Source of the DNA: Phaseolus vulgaris | Taxonomy: Eukaryota; Streptophyta; Magnoliopsida; Fabales; Fabaceae | NCBI RefSeq assembly: GCF_000499845.2 | Contig: NC_023750.2 | Location: 7,066,874-7,130,873 of the forward strand | Length of the DNA: 64,000 nucleotides | Direction of reading: 5' to 3' | Part shown: positions 10,405 through 22,147 of the stretch, one piece after another | How positions within the stretch are numbered: position 1 is the stretch's first letter | How the letters are laid out: the number at the start of each line of letters is the position of its first letter | Made by a program: the position numbers and the translations under genes | The notes under the pieces: model-generated | Database searches by the model: none | Seen by the model: the letters and a program-made list of their open reading frames with translations, nothing else | What the model was told of the DNA's origin: nothing

Positions 10405-12625
10405 AGAGCATTTAACACATGTGGAACAGATCAATTGTAGGCATGAAAGGATGATGAGAAAAAAATCTAGAATTAAGTGACTCGTGAAAGGGGATTTGAA
10501 TACCAAGTTCTATCATATAACTACCAAATGGAAGAAAGCAAGGAACATGATCAAAGGGGTCAATGGTGCAAGGACCATGGGTTGATGAAAGAAGAAATAC
10601 AGCTACATTTTGAGGAGAGACTAAAGGAGAGGTCAAACTTTAATATTAAGTTAGGAAATGTTGATTTTAGCACAATAACATATGAGAATAATATGGAACT
10701 TTTAAAAAAGATTTCAAATGAGGAGATTAGAATGGTTTTGTGGAAATGTGAAATGAGTAAAAGTATGGGCCCTAATAGGTTCAACTTTACATTTATCAAA
10801 ACATTCTAGGAGACAATTAAAGAGGATGTAGTACTAGGGGCAAGCTTCTTTCACAAAACAAGGAAATGACCTAATGGAAGTAATGCTTCATGTATAACCC
10901 TCATAACTAAGTGTGATAACCCACAACGGATGGAAGAGTTTAGACTTATCTCACTTATGGAAGCATGTACAAAATAATAGCAAAAGTGTCATCTCTATGG
11001 TTGAAAGGGGTATTGCATAGGATAATTGATCAAACGTAAACAATTTTCTTGTAAGGAAGAGGTTTGCTAGATAGTGTTTTGGTGGCAAACAAGGTCATAG
11101 ATGAGTTTGGACGTAATAACAATAAGAACATTATTCTTAAGATGGACTATGAGAAAGCATATGACTATGTTAGGTGGGATTTCTTATTATATACGATGGA
11201 GAGGTTAGGCTTAAGTGATAAGTGGATCATGTGGATAAAGGAATGTTTATAATCCACATCGATCTTGGTGTTGGTCAATGAAAGCCCAACGAAAGAGTTC
11301 ATACCCACAAAAGGACTATGAGAGGGAGATCCACTAACTCCTTTTTTTGTTTCTCATAGTAGTTGAAGGATTGGCAAGATTGGTTACAGAAGCATTAAAG
11401 AAAAACTCACTACATAGGATTAGGGCGGGGAAGAAAGAAACAGAAGTATGTTGGGGCAACATTAAACTTTTTTAAAATCTGGGGTATGGAATTGATTTTT
11501 GACCTTTAATATAAGGTTTAAAAGGATAATTAAGCCTAATTTGTTCAATATAACCTCATTACAAAAAATGGAGAAGGAGGCTATGAATGACCAAGGAGGG
11601 TCTATAGAAACAAATCTTAGAATCAAAGTATGCCTCTAGGCGACAATTAAATAAAAGAGAGGACATAAGGAAGGAGTCATGGTGGTGGAGAGATATTATG
11701 TGGGCTACGTGTAATAATGATAATGGGGGATGGTTTGAAGAGAATGTGGATTAGAAAATTGGAAAAGAAAAGTTTATCAATTTTTGGAATGACAAATGGG
11801 TAGGAAAACAGGCACAAATATATAAATATCCAATGGTGTATAACAATTCCAACCAAAAAGATACAATTATGGTAGAAATGGGAACATGGTTTAATGTGAG
11901 GTGGGAATGGAGGAGGGAATGGTTTGATTGGAAAATAGAAAATTTCACAAAAATGTTGGAAGAAGTACAAGATCAAAGGTTAAATAATGAGAATGAGGAT
12001 ATGTGGGAATGGAAAAATGAACTCTCAAATACGTACACAAACAGGTCAACTTATATTAAGCTAAAGAAATCAACTATAGAGGATGAGGTGGAGGTTTTTG
12101 AAAATATAAGGAGTCTTGAGGCTCTCCTATCAGTTCAACCCTTCACCTGGAGAGTTATTTTAAATAAAATAACCACTAAGGATAACCTAAGTAAAAAAGG
12201 GATCATGCTTGACAATAAATTATGTGTTATGTATGGGCATGAGATGAGACAATGACACATGTGTTTTTCACATGCAAAGTAGCATAGGTTGTTCATAATC
12301 TGTGTAATAAATGGATAAGAGAGGTCTAACCACATCACTACCAGCCTGAGCAACACTTGTTAAAGTTTTACACATTGAGACTAAATAAGAAACATAACAA
12401 TGTATGGAGGAATGTATGGTTGGCAATGGTTTGGGTAATGTGGAATCACAAAAATAATATCGTTTCAAAAAACAAAATAGCATATGCATATGAGATTTTT
12501 ACATTGGTAGAAATGAAAAATAGGGTTGGATAAAAAATAAATATCCAAAACTGCATTTTGCTTACTGTGATTGGTGCACTAATCTTATTACCTATATAAA
12601 ATATATGAAATAATCTAAGATTTAA
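10405..12625 (+). mobile_element. L1-type LINE relic, unit A (5'-truncated, decayed)
   Basis: Broken reverse-transcriptase-encoding relic. Pieces in order: the linker before RT (10477-10809, ending with a degraded SMGPNRFNFTF that corresponds to the usual K-S-P-G-P-D-G-F); an RT core fragment at 11064-11252 with catalytic-type [14 protein letters not shown]; a GDPLTPF trace near 11328; and a C-terminal zf-RVT-like region at 11833-12255 (TWRVILNKITTKDNLSKKGI). The segment that should hold the F/Y-ADD active site is missing, and the same gap occurs in the other units, so the copy was already dead before duplication. Stops and frameshifts are frequent. The endonuclease is absent. Confidence 0.8.
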
Positions 12626-13323
12626 AGAAGTCAGTGGTGAAGTATAGGAATAATGGGCAAGATAATCAATATTTTTTGTTTAAGAGACACTATGTTTAGG
12701 AAGTGTTCATTAAAGATTTAATACAGACAAATAATGGTTGTGGAAATAGTATTGTAGTATTAATATTGTAGGTAGTGGTGGACATCAAGATTATGAGAGT
12801 ACACCTAGGCATGGATCACCAAACATCATCAGCAACATATAAGGGAACATGGGAAGTAGTCTTGGTCTCTATGCTTTAGATCATTTCCTAGGATTTAAAG
12901 CAGATACAAAAAGCGACATGAATCTTTTTACTATACTAAGAGTGCCTCAGTCACTGATAGGGAGGTGTATAATTATGCCACAACTAACCTTTAACACTGT
13001 TATATTCTTAGTAAGGCACACAAACCCAATGACCATAATAATTTAGAAGTACTCTCTGTTCGTATTTTGAAATAGGCAGGATAAACATGCTTTCTTCACA
13101 GTTTCTAAATACTGACAAAACTCACATATTAAAGCTCATATGCAACACACTTTTTATAGACTATAATTAATCATGAAATGTATTTTGAAGGATATATGTT
13201 GTAGATGATACATTGATATGTATCTATTTTAGGTTTGGATTGATATTGATACAATACATTGTACTTCTTTTTATAAATGGATTGAATCATTCATTTGTAC
13301 TTTCTATTAATTTATTCTTTGTG
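12626..13323. other. Conserved block downstream of the LINE, unit A
   Basis: Non-LINE-like sequence shared with 24856-25520 and 41506-42180. D keeps only its first few tens of bases. One frame gives GHQDYESTPRHGSP followed after a stop by GNMGSSLGLYALDHFLGF, and this wording is better kept among copies than the surroundings. I do not recognise it. It could be a captured gene fragment or the tail of an old element. Similarity to B stops at about 13323 (TTTATTCTTTGTGA). Confidence 0.4.
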
Positions 13324-13423
13324 ACATGCAAATGCAGTAAAAGGAGACGAACTCAGAGTGCAAACGCGAAACGAAGGCAAAGACGAGAAAGAAACTATGA
13401 AATTGTGTGTGGCGCGTTTCAAA

Positions 13424-13732
13424 ATATAGGGTAAAAAAGGATTTACGAATGCGGCTAAAGGTAAAACCGCATTCGTAAATCAAGCGCTTTGATTTACAAG
13501 TGCGGCTATACAAATAGCCGCATTCATAAATCAAGCGCTTTGATTTACAAGTGCGGCTATATAAATAGCCGCATTCGTAAATCAAAACTATTTGATTTAC
13601 AAGTGCGGCTATACAAATAGCCGCATTCGTAAATCAAAATAATTTAAAAAATGCCACCGCGTTTTTTACGAAAGCGGATAGCGCAAAAGCCGCACTAAAT
13701 GAAGAGTATCATTTTCTTCTTTTTACACTAGT
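13424..13732. repeat. Array of four 42-bp hairpins ending in CACTAGTG
   Basis: Perfect or near-perfect inverted repeats at 13440-13481, 13491-13532, 13542-13583 and 13594-13635. Each has arms of the type GATTTACRARTGCGGCTAT against ATAGCCGCATTCGTAAATC around a loop of about 4-12 nt, and the period is 51-52 bp. The spacers between the first three hairpins carry the palindrome AAGCGCTT. A diverged fifth hairpin lies at about 13664-13701. The right end reads TTTTTACACTAGTG at about 13733, like a terminal inverted repeat of a DNA transposon or MITE. A weak counterpart (TATAGGGTAAAAAAGG) is at about 13425. It sits exactly at the unit A/B junction. Confidence 0.7.
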
Positions 13733-15139
13733 GCTTAATCGATCATGAATTTTTTTGTTGTGCAATGCTTGTTTTGTTCCTGTAGGTGGTAAGGTGTGGT
13801 GGTGTTGGAAAGAATAAGTTGTGATCTTCAGGTGTGCTGGAAAGGATCTGAGCTTCTTCATTAATCCAACTTCAAGTATGTTTTTAAACTTTGATGCATG
13901 TGTTCCAGTGTATTGCTAAGCTTTGATGGTTATGTGTGTGGAAACAATATTGGGGATGTCATTGTTGATGAGTAAATTATAAATCCACTAGGTTAAATTA
14001 TAAATTCTTGAGGTTGATGATATGATGTTTTGTTATAAATTACAGTGAAACACATGTTTAAAATTGAGCCTTATTTTCTTATTTACTGATTAATAATTAA
14101 TTTTTGTTATACAAATAGACTTAATAGATTAATTGTTTATTTAAATTTAAATTTGAAAACTTTTTTTAGTAGTATGCATGTTAAAAATACGTGGGAATTG
14201 ATGTGATTGTATGTGTTATAAACATATTTAGAATAATTTTTATTTTTTTCTGAAATTACCTCAACATATTACCCAAAATAATGTTTTAATTACCAAAAAT
14301 AACTATTTAATAGAAAATAATTATATTTCAGATTTTTATTTAAATAATATACTAATTATTTAGATTTTATATTTATTTAAGATTTTAAATATTTTATGAA
14401 TTTTATATATTTCATATTTTTATTTAAATAAAATATTAAATATTTAGGATTTAATATTTTACGTATTTTATATTATTCAAATTTTTATTCAAATAAGACA
14501 TTGAATATTTAGGATTCGCATTTATTTAAGATTTTGAATATTTTAATTTTTTTTATATTTCAAATTTTTATTTAGATAAAAGTTTAAATAAGTTTTTTAA
14601 CAATTATAAATTTGTTTGGACAACTTCAAATAGTACTGAAATAATATTTTAATTAAAAATAATTATAATTTACAAATAAGCAATCAAATTATTTTTTTCA
14701 ATAATTTTAAATTGAAAATTAAATTTGTAATGTTATAAATATCTCGTATTTTTCTGAAAAATAATTATTCAATGGTATTATTAATAATTTACATTATTTT
14801 AGGATTTGTATTTATTTAAAGTTTTAAATATCTTAATAATTTTATATTATTCAATTTTTTATTTAAATAGAACATTAATTATTAGATTTGTATTTATTTA
14901 AGATTTAAAATAATAGAGAAATTTTATAGATTTTAGATTTTTATTTAAATAAGATTTTAAACAATTTTCTTGACAATCGTAAACATGTTGGAATAATACT
15001 TTAATTAAAAATAGTTATAATCTACAAATAAATCAATCAAATTAACATTTCAACAATTAATAGTAAATTTGCAATGTTATAAATGATTCAATTTTTTTTC
15101 AAAAATAGTTATTCAAAATGGTACCAAAAATAATTTACA
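13733..15139. other. AT-rich spacer leading into unit B
   Basis: The left part (13733-14040) repeats sequence seen at 30780-30910 and 46290-46600. The rest is very AT-rich with many TATTTAAAT-type words and is alignable with 31310-32490 and 46550-47690. No gene or definable element. Confidence 0.55.
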
Positions 15140-16113
15140 ATTTTGTAATTAATTTAAATTTAAACAAAAAAAACTCATATTTCATTATTTAAATTTTTTG
15201 TTGAGACAAGTGTAAATTTATAAATTTACATTTTAAACCTTTTATAAAAATTAAAAAAATCTCATCATTATTGAATCACTCAAAATATTTAATAAATTTT
15301 ATTCACAAATACATTCCAATACATACTTCAATTTAAACAACAATTTTTTCTCTTCATTTTTCTCTCAAATCCTTACAACTACTTTCTCATTCAGAACACA
15401 CCCTTTCTATAATGATTATAAACAAATATGCATTTCTAAATTTTCCCTCTAAAATTTAATTAACTAATTCATGATGATAAAATAATTACAATGTCTATAA
15501 ATTAGACATACAATTAATTTATTCCTAAACTTTGATTTAATTTGTACGTTAATATATTTTTTTAATTATATTTAATAAAATGTAAATTGAAATATGAAAA
15601 TTTATTACATCTAATGATATACACTTTTAAATATTTTTAAATATAAAAGATTAATACTATTAAATAAATATATACGGCAGAAAAATAAAAAGTAAGAAAT
15701 ACGTATCCAGTAATTATTGAAAAGGTTAAAAATATTCGTTAATTGTTTTTAATCAAGATCTTGAAGTATTTGTTTTTTTATTGAATGCTTGAACTTGTCT
15801 ATCATTTTACGAACAACTTCAGTAGATTTTAAGAATTAATATTATTTTTTTAACCATAAATATTTTCCATAAAAGCAATAATAACGTAGAACAATTATAT
15901 AGGTGATAAAATATTTTTCTACAAAATATGTATAGGTACATACCACAATTACATATATTCAGAACAATAACTAATTATTTAATATAATATTTTAAAATAT
16001 AAAAATCATATTATAATTCGATTATAACAATTATAGATTACATTATTAATGCAAAATTATTTACTCGTGATAATTATATAATGTCTTCTTAATCGTCTAA
16101 ATTCAATAAGACT
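15140..16113. repeat. Unit B: upstream flank of the CaaX gene
   Basis: Collinear with 3730-5118 but without the LINE 3'-end insertion of unit A. AT-rich and non-coding. Confidence 0.6.
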
Positions 16114-16122
16114 TATAAATAG
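16114..16122 (+). promoter_or_regulatory. TATA box of CaaX gene copy B
   Basis: TATAAATAG followed by ACGATAA, as in copies C and D. Confidence 0.55.
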
Positions 16123-16144
16123 ACGATAACTCTCAGAAAATACT

Positions 16145-17286
16145 CATTCAACACATTATATTCTCTTATACTCTCTTGTACTCACAAGCATCTTATATTC
16201 TTATTGAATTGAGTGTTTGAGAGTCGAGCTTTTACAGGTAAATCTTTCTTATTTTCTTATGATCAATCAACATCATAAAGTTTGATTTAAAGAGAAGTTT
16301 TATTTCTTCTACCTCGTAATTTTCCTACTCATTCTCGGTAAGAACCTATAGCATAAAAAATGTCATTATGGTAATATCATGAAATTTTTATCATATTTTT
16401 CAATATTTATCTTTCATGTTATGTTATTTGAGATGCTACTACCATTACTTATTTTCTTTATTATTTTTTATATAGATATTTTTTTTATTTATAAATTTGA
16501 GAAACATATTATATAGTACAATATATATAAATGAAAACACGTGAATTATACATAAAAAAAAATTTCATTTCTTACAAAGCAGCAACTCGTCACTCTTTTC
16601 AAAACACAACATTTAGAAATGTAAAATAGTAATATCTTAAAAGCAGCTATTACAAATTTAAGGATCAAATAATAAAAAATATGTATAAAAAAACAGAATT
16701 AATATGTATTTCTTATTAATGTAGGTAGATTATAAAATATAAGTTTTAAGTAATATTTGAGAAAAAATAACTTTGTAATTCTATTTTTAGAATTTTATTA
16801 TAATAACTATTCCTTATAGCGGGTGATATTTTTATTATGCTTATTTACATTTTTATAACATTTTAGTTTTACTATTTTATATCATTATATATTATTACTA
16901 TAGTTATTTATTATCAGATTTTAGTGAAGATTATAGTATTGGTTTACTATTATTTTACTTATTATTTTTTAGTACTCTAGTGTTATTTTGATTTATTTTA
17001 TATTTGTTTCAAATTTATATTACTATGCATTTATTATTTGCATATTTTAATAACAAATTTGTCTATTGTCTTAAACGTGTATGATAATTTAAATGTTTTG
17101 TTTGTATTTTATTCTTATTTATTTTATAACTGTTTCAAATTTATAGTATTAATATATATAGTATATATTAATAAAATTTTGGTTATATATTTGAATTGTT
17201 TTAGTCATATTTAATTACTATTACTAACATTGTTAACATTTATGAATAATCTTAATTTGCATGATATCCAGGTTGTGAAAGAAAGA
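16145..17286 (+). other. Leader exon and 5'-UTR intron of copy B
   Basis: The leader exon ends at 16337 (TCTCG then GTAAGAACCT). The intron is 16338-17271 (934 bp), ending TATCCAG, and exon 2 starts GTTGTGAAAG. All core splice signals are intact even though the coding region downstream is broken. Confidence 0.55.
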
Positions 17287-17745
17287 ATGAGTTCAAAACA
17301 CAGTAATCAAAAGAGTGGAAAGAAAACAAACTTTTTCAAAACTATATTTTCAATATTTGGAAAGAAAAAATCAGATGCTCCAAAAGAGGATGCTTCAAAA
17401 GAGAGAGCTTCAAAAAAGGCAGCTGTTTCAAAGAAGACAATTTCAAAAGAGACAACTCCAAAATTTATAGAAGAGAGAATTTGTGTTTTTTCAGACTCTT
17501 CTGACGATGATGTAAAGGAAGAGAGGTCGGGAGAGGGATGCCCTAATAGAAGAAAATATCCAAATCCATTTCATGAAGAGAGGTACCCAATGGGAGGAAC
17601 ATATCAATATAATGGATAAAGGATGGGAGACGGATATCCTATGAGTGGAACATATCAATTAAATTGAGAGAGGTCAGAAGAGGGATTTATAAAAATAATC
17701 TATTAGTTTAATGATCATAACGCACATGAATGTTCTATTATGTAA
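17287..17745 (+). pseudogene. CaaX repeat-protein gene, copy B (premature stops)
   Basis: Starts MSSKHSNQ like the intact copies but runs only 110 codons before TAA at 17617-17619, a Glu codon (GAA) in copy A. In the same frame a TGA and a TAG follow, then the ancestral end, still encoding CSIM, with TAA at 17743-17745. The open part keeps the basic region and a short pentapeptide section but loses most of the 17-residue repeats and the CaaX box. Its translated open part is identical to copy C. It could still make a soluble truncated product, but the three shared stops argue for a pseudogene. Confidence 0.72.
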
Positions 17746-18884
17746 ATGTGCGTAATTGAAAGTTATTAGAGTTATTATGTTAGTTTAAGAAGTAATTTTA
17801 AATATTTTTAGAAATTTTATTTTCATTTCTATTAATTATGAAGTTATGAAATTAATTTATATTATTTAAGAGTAAAAATTGTTTTATTAGTTTTCTTTCT
17901 CATTTGGTTGTTTTTTGTTATCTCTTCTCTAACAAGTTCCAATCATCATTTCGCTTTTCTTTTTTTCACCTTAAACCTTAGCTTTCAAAACTGTTACGGT
18001 TGAAGTTTTGTGTATATTTTTCTGCACATTGAATAATTATTATTTTTTATTCCTCAAATATCATTGTAACTTTAATTAACTTGTGAAATCTGGCAGATGT
18101 TCGAAATGGAAACTTTTGCTCTAATACAATCTTCGTATCTTTAAACATATATTTGATTTTTTAAACTATTTTTTTACATGCACAAATTCTAACTGTCTGT
18201 GTTTTTGGACTCATATTCTCTCTCAAACACTGTTCATATTAGATGCTCAAAATGAAATGTTCTTATATGACTTTTTATGTGCTGAATCACTTGTTTACAC
18301 TTCAAAACATTTTAACTTGTTGTATTTAGCATCTTGAAATGACTTCTCAATTTCATCTCTTTCTTGTTTTTAATAAGAAAAGTTTTTTAGCTTCATACGT
18401 CTTTTTATCCTATTATGAGTATTAATGAATTTAATAATTATCATAATAAAATAAGAGTATCATTAAATTAATATCTTTTAATATTTTTCAATTATCAAGA
18501 CCTTCTATTTTTATATTTTTGTTAAAATAGTTTAATATAGAAAATACACATGTTTTGTTTTCTAAAACTTTCCACTTAAAATATTGTTCATTCGAAAATT
18601 TCTAATACAATTTTAAACTTGGTATTTAATACATAATTATATTAAAAATATTTTATAATTAATATATTTCATACATAAATCGGTAAAACATATCTGTGTA
18701 CATTATTTGTACTTTAATATAGATCTTGTAATTATATTTTCATTAATTTTAAATATATATTGAATATGTTATTTTAACATTTTTTTTTTCAATTTTCAAC
18801 ATATTTACACTACTTCTACACTCGGTGGGAACACTTATTTTTTGCATTTTATGGATTTTTTGTCATTCTGCACATACATACTAA
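17746..18884. other. Unit B: 3' flank of the CaaX gene
   Basis: Collinear with the other units. It lacks the solo LTR of unit A, giving a clean empty site near 18770-18780. No gene seen. Confidence 0.6.
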
Positions 18885-19235
18885 CACTACAGGAAAATCA
18901 CTAAATGAAAACTAATTTTAGAGATAAAAAATAATTAATTGTTATAGTGACTAAATTAGAAACCATTTTAGAGACTAAATTATTTTTTGGTATAAATTAG
19001 TTAATATTATTGATAAATAGTTTCTAAGTTGGTATCTAATTAGTTACCAATTATTTAGATTCTAAATTTGGTAACAAAAACCTTGGTGGCTAATTAGATA
19101 CCAATTTAGAAACTATTTATCAATAATAGAAACTAATTTAGAAACCAATTTTTTTTAGTTTCTAAAATGGTCTACAATTTAGTTAATATAACAACTAATT
19201 AATTTTGGTATTTAAAATTGGTTTCTATTCAATGA
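18885..19235. mobile_element. CACTA-type foldback MITE, unit B
   Basis: Left end CACTACAGGAAAATCACTAAA, preceded by TAA (18882-18884). The interior is a long imperfect palindrome of TTTCTAAATTGGTATCTAATTAG-type arms. The right terminal repeat has been deleted, as it has in unit C, so this copy is not movable. The complete version is at 51936-52301. Confidence 0.7.
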
Positions 19236-19736
19236 TAGATAGTGGAGTGCAAATATTTTATAGATATATTTTTAAATATGAGTAAAGAAATATATTTAGC
19301 ATCTTATGGCCATTAACAAGTATACAATTTTTAAATTAATTTTTATTAATTTATATATTTACTTGTTTCTAATAATATTAACAACTTGTATGGGTCAGTG
19401 TTAATCGACACCAATTATTTTTTTGTTTTTCATAAGAAAACAAACACTTTTATTATTATGAGTATAAATAAAGTCAAAATTTTCTTATTCAATTATATTT
19501 TTTTAGTAATTCAATATCAATAAATTCATTGGTTTATACAATTTAATTTATTTCTTTTTCTTTTTATAGAATTACAACAACTTATTTAAGGTTGTGCGAG
19601 CTTTCTATCTATTATTAGGAAGAAACTACAATATATTCTATCATGGAAGCCATATCTCCTAATATTATTAGCTAAAAATGATTGTATATATTATGTAATG
19701 ACATATGTAGACAACTATATTCATCAACATTAGTGA
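19236..19736. other. Unit B spacer up to the gypsy junction
   Basis: Collinear with A about 9690-10160 and D about 52310-52830. It stops within ACATTAGTGA, where gypsy DNA begins. Unit sequence equivalent to A 10160-10525 is missing here. Confidence 0.55.
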
Positions 19737-21036
19737 ACGGGTAGGAATCCTTTGGACAGACCTTGTTGAGGTCTGTGAAGTCGACGCACATCCTCCACTT
19801 CCCGTTAGCCTTCTTTATCAGCACCACGTTCACCAACCACTCAGGGTATTGGATCTCCCTGATGTGGCCAACCTTGAGCAGCTTCTCTATATCTTCTCTG
19901 ACAACCTGACGCCTCTCGTCGTTGAATTTTTGTCTTCTCTGGTGAACAGGTCGGACCTGGGGGTCCATGGTGAGACGATGTCATAGGAATTCTGGGTCTA
20001 TGTCAGGCATGTCTAAGGCAGACCATGCGAAAGCATCAAGGTGTCGGGCTATGACCTCGACGATCTGATCCCGTGTCTCTTGGCCTAAGGATTTGCCAAG
20101 CTTGAACATCTTCCTGCTGATCTCCCTCTCTAACACGTCTCTGACAGGTTCGGATCGTCTCTCCCGGGCGATCTCTACACGGGTGACCCCTTCTTCCCTT
20201 GGAGGCTGAGTGCTAACATCGAACACTCCTCTATTCGTCTTGAGGCTATTCTCGTAGTACTTCTTAGCCTCTTTCTGATCAGAGTTCATGGTGATCACTG
20301 TACCCTCGAGGGAAGGCAGCTTCATCTTCATGTGCCTTGTAGAGGCCACCGCTCCAATCCTGTTCAAAGCAGGTCTGCCAAAAAGTATAGTATAGGCTGA
20401 CGTAGTGTTAACAACAAGGTACCTGATGTTTTCTATGCGTGAAGTTGTGCCATTTGTGAAGGTCGTCCTCCGCTCTATGTGTCCACACACCTCCACCTAG
20501 TCTCCAACGAAACCATATAAGCAACCGGTATAAGGCCTTAACTGGTCTGGAGACAATTGTAATTTGTTGAAGGTCGACCAAAACATCACGTCGGCCGAAC
20601 ATCCCTGATCTACGAGGACGTGGTGCACCCTCTTTCCTGCTGTCACTACCGAAATCACCATCGGGTCATTGTCATGTGGAACGACGTCCTGGCGGTCGGC
20701 CTTGGTGAAGACGAGGTCAACATCGGGAGTATGATCTGCCTCCTGCCCCTCTACTGCCATCACCTCTCGTGTGTACGTCTTCCGCTGGGAAGCGGTGCAT
20801 CCTCCTCCTGAGAACCCTTCAGAGATGGTGTTGATCTCACCATGTATGGGCACCTCATGCTCCTGATTCATTCCTGTTGCTGCTAACGCCTGATCCTCCC
20901 GCGACTCTAGGAGGTAGTCTTTCAAGAAGCCGCTTTTCATTAGCGCGTCCAACTGGTGCCCCAGCGCAAAGCAGTTGCGTATGGGGTGGCCATGTGCTTG
21001 GTGGAACTCGCACCAAGCGTTCCTGTTGGGCCCCAA
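19737..21036 (-). pseudogene. Gypsy pol fragment: zinc-knuckle-like region, protease, start of RT
   Basis: Read from 21036 downwards. A Cys/His cluster CEFHQAHGHPIRNC lies near the start. Next comes an aspartic-protease site VLVDQGCSAD, then a linker with HLDAFAWSALDMPDIDPEF. The RT entry follows, with IREIQYPEWLVNVVLIKK and MCVDFTDLNKVCPKDSYPF. In-frame stops occur near 20496 and 19981. The frame joins host DNA at about 19736, well before the RT YxDD motif. Confidence 0.8.
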
Positions 21037-21254
21037 TTTTTTGTCGGTTTTTGGGGGTACCTTCAGCCTTGCCGCGATGTTGGGAATAACAATCAGCTCC
21101 TTGAGTTCTACATGAAAATTGTGCTTGAAGGGCGGGTGTCCCCGTGTGCGTGCTCTACTTTGGGACTTCTCGTAGGGCTGCTGCTTTTTGAATCTTTCTT
21201 TTCTGTTGTCGCCTTGTGTATCCTCATGGGTTGAGGTCGACCTGCTGCACGAGG

Positions 21255-22076
21255 TCAGACAGGACCGACGAAGCCACGTTTTTTTGTGACTCGATCTTTT
21301 GCGGTGATGTGCGCCAAAGCCCGACGCCAGATCTCGTAGAACATCTTCAAATAATATATAAGCAACGATTCACTGAAAGGCCCTGGTTGCATTCCCTTGG
21401 TGAAGGCGTGCACCGTCATGACCTCATCCGTGAGTTTTAATCTTACCACTTGGACTCCAAACCTGTTCAAGAACTCTTTCAAGGACTCTCCCTAGTACTG
21501 TTTGATGTCAAAGACATCGTAAGAGATTCGAGGGGGAGCCCTATTGATAAGGTACTGTTCTCTGAACAACGTCGCGAACTGGTCGAAGGTAGTAATGTGG
21601 TCGTTAGGGAGACTGACGAACCATTCCAACGATGCGCCTACTAACGTCCTCATTAGCAACTTGCAGTACACAACATCAAATCCTATTGTGAGCATCATCT
21701 GGCTGTGGAACGTTGTAAGGTGAGCCTTTGGGTTTTCTACTCCCGTGAAGGTGACTTTCGGGCCCAGAGACGTGGCTGGTAATGCAGTATCCACAATCGC
21801 CTGAGAGAACGGCATGGGACGTGCCTTAGGTGGTATGGGTGGGGCACGCTCATCCACCACGCGCTCCCCTGCCTGTTGCAAATCCCTGCGCAGTTCCTCA
21901 TTGGTCCTGCGCAACTCTTCATTATCTGCCTGTGATGCGGCAATTTCAACCCTAAACGCTGCTATCGCCACTTGGAGGGCGCGCATGGTCTCCATGAGTT
22001 GTTGCATGGTGACGTCGTCCCCTCCAGAGGGCGTAGCACCCGGGGGCACAACAGATCCTTGCCTCGTACTCCTCAT
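21255..22076 (-). pseudogene. Gypsy gag, unit B
   Basis: Starts MRSTRQGSVVPPG at 22076. A coiled-coil-like stretch (ASQADNEELRRTNEELRRD) precedes the Retrotrans_gag core (LTTFHSQMMLTIG, ASLEWFVSLPNDHITTFDQF). A TAG at 21492-21494 splits the frame where copy C has a His codon. The rest continues to about 21255 with LKEFLNRFGVQVVRLK and AFTKGM. Confidence 0.8.
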
Positions 22077-22127
22077 ATCGTTGGTAAACTCTTAATCACG
22101 ATTGTGAGCGGGACCTTGTTTTATCGG

Positions 22128-22145
22128 GCCCCACGGTGGGCGCCA
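22128..22145 (-). other. Probable primer-binding site of the gypsy element
   Basis: On the minus strand it reads TGGCGCCCACCGTGGGG, two bases inside the LTR end. TGGCGCC matches the usual start of a tRNA-primed site. The exact tRNA was not identified. Confidence 0.6.
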
Positions 22146-22147
22146 AA

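Noticed and set aside
13424..13733. CRISPR-like array of regular repeats
   Set aside because: This is plant nuclear DNA, each unit is itself a hairpin, the spacers are short and not unique, and no cas-like gene is present.
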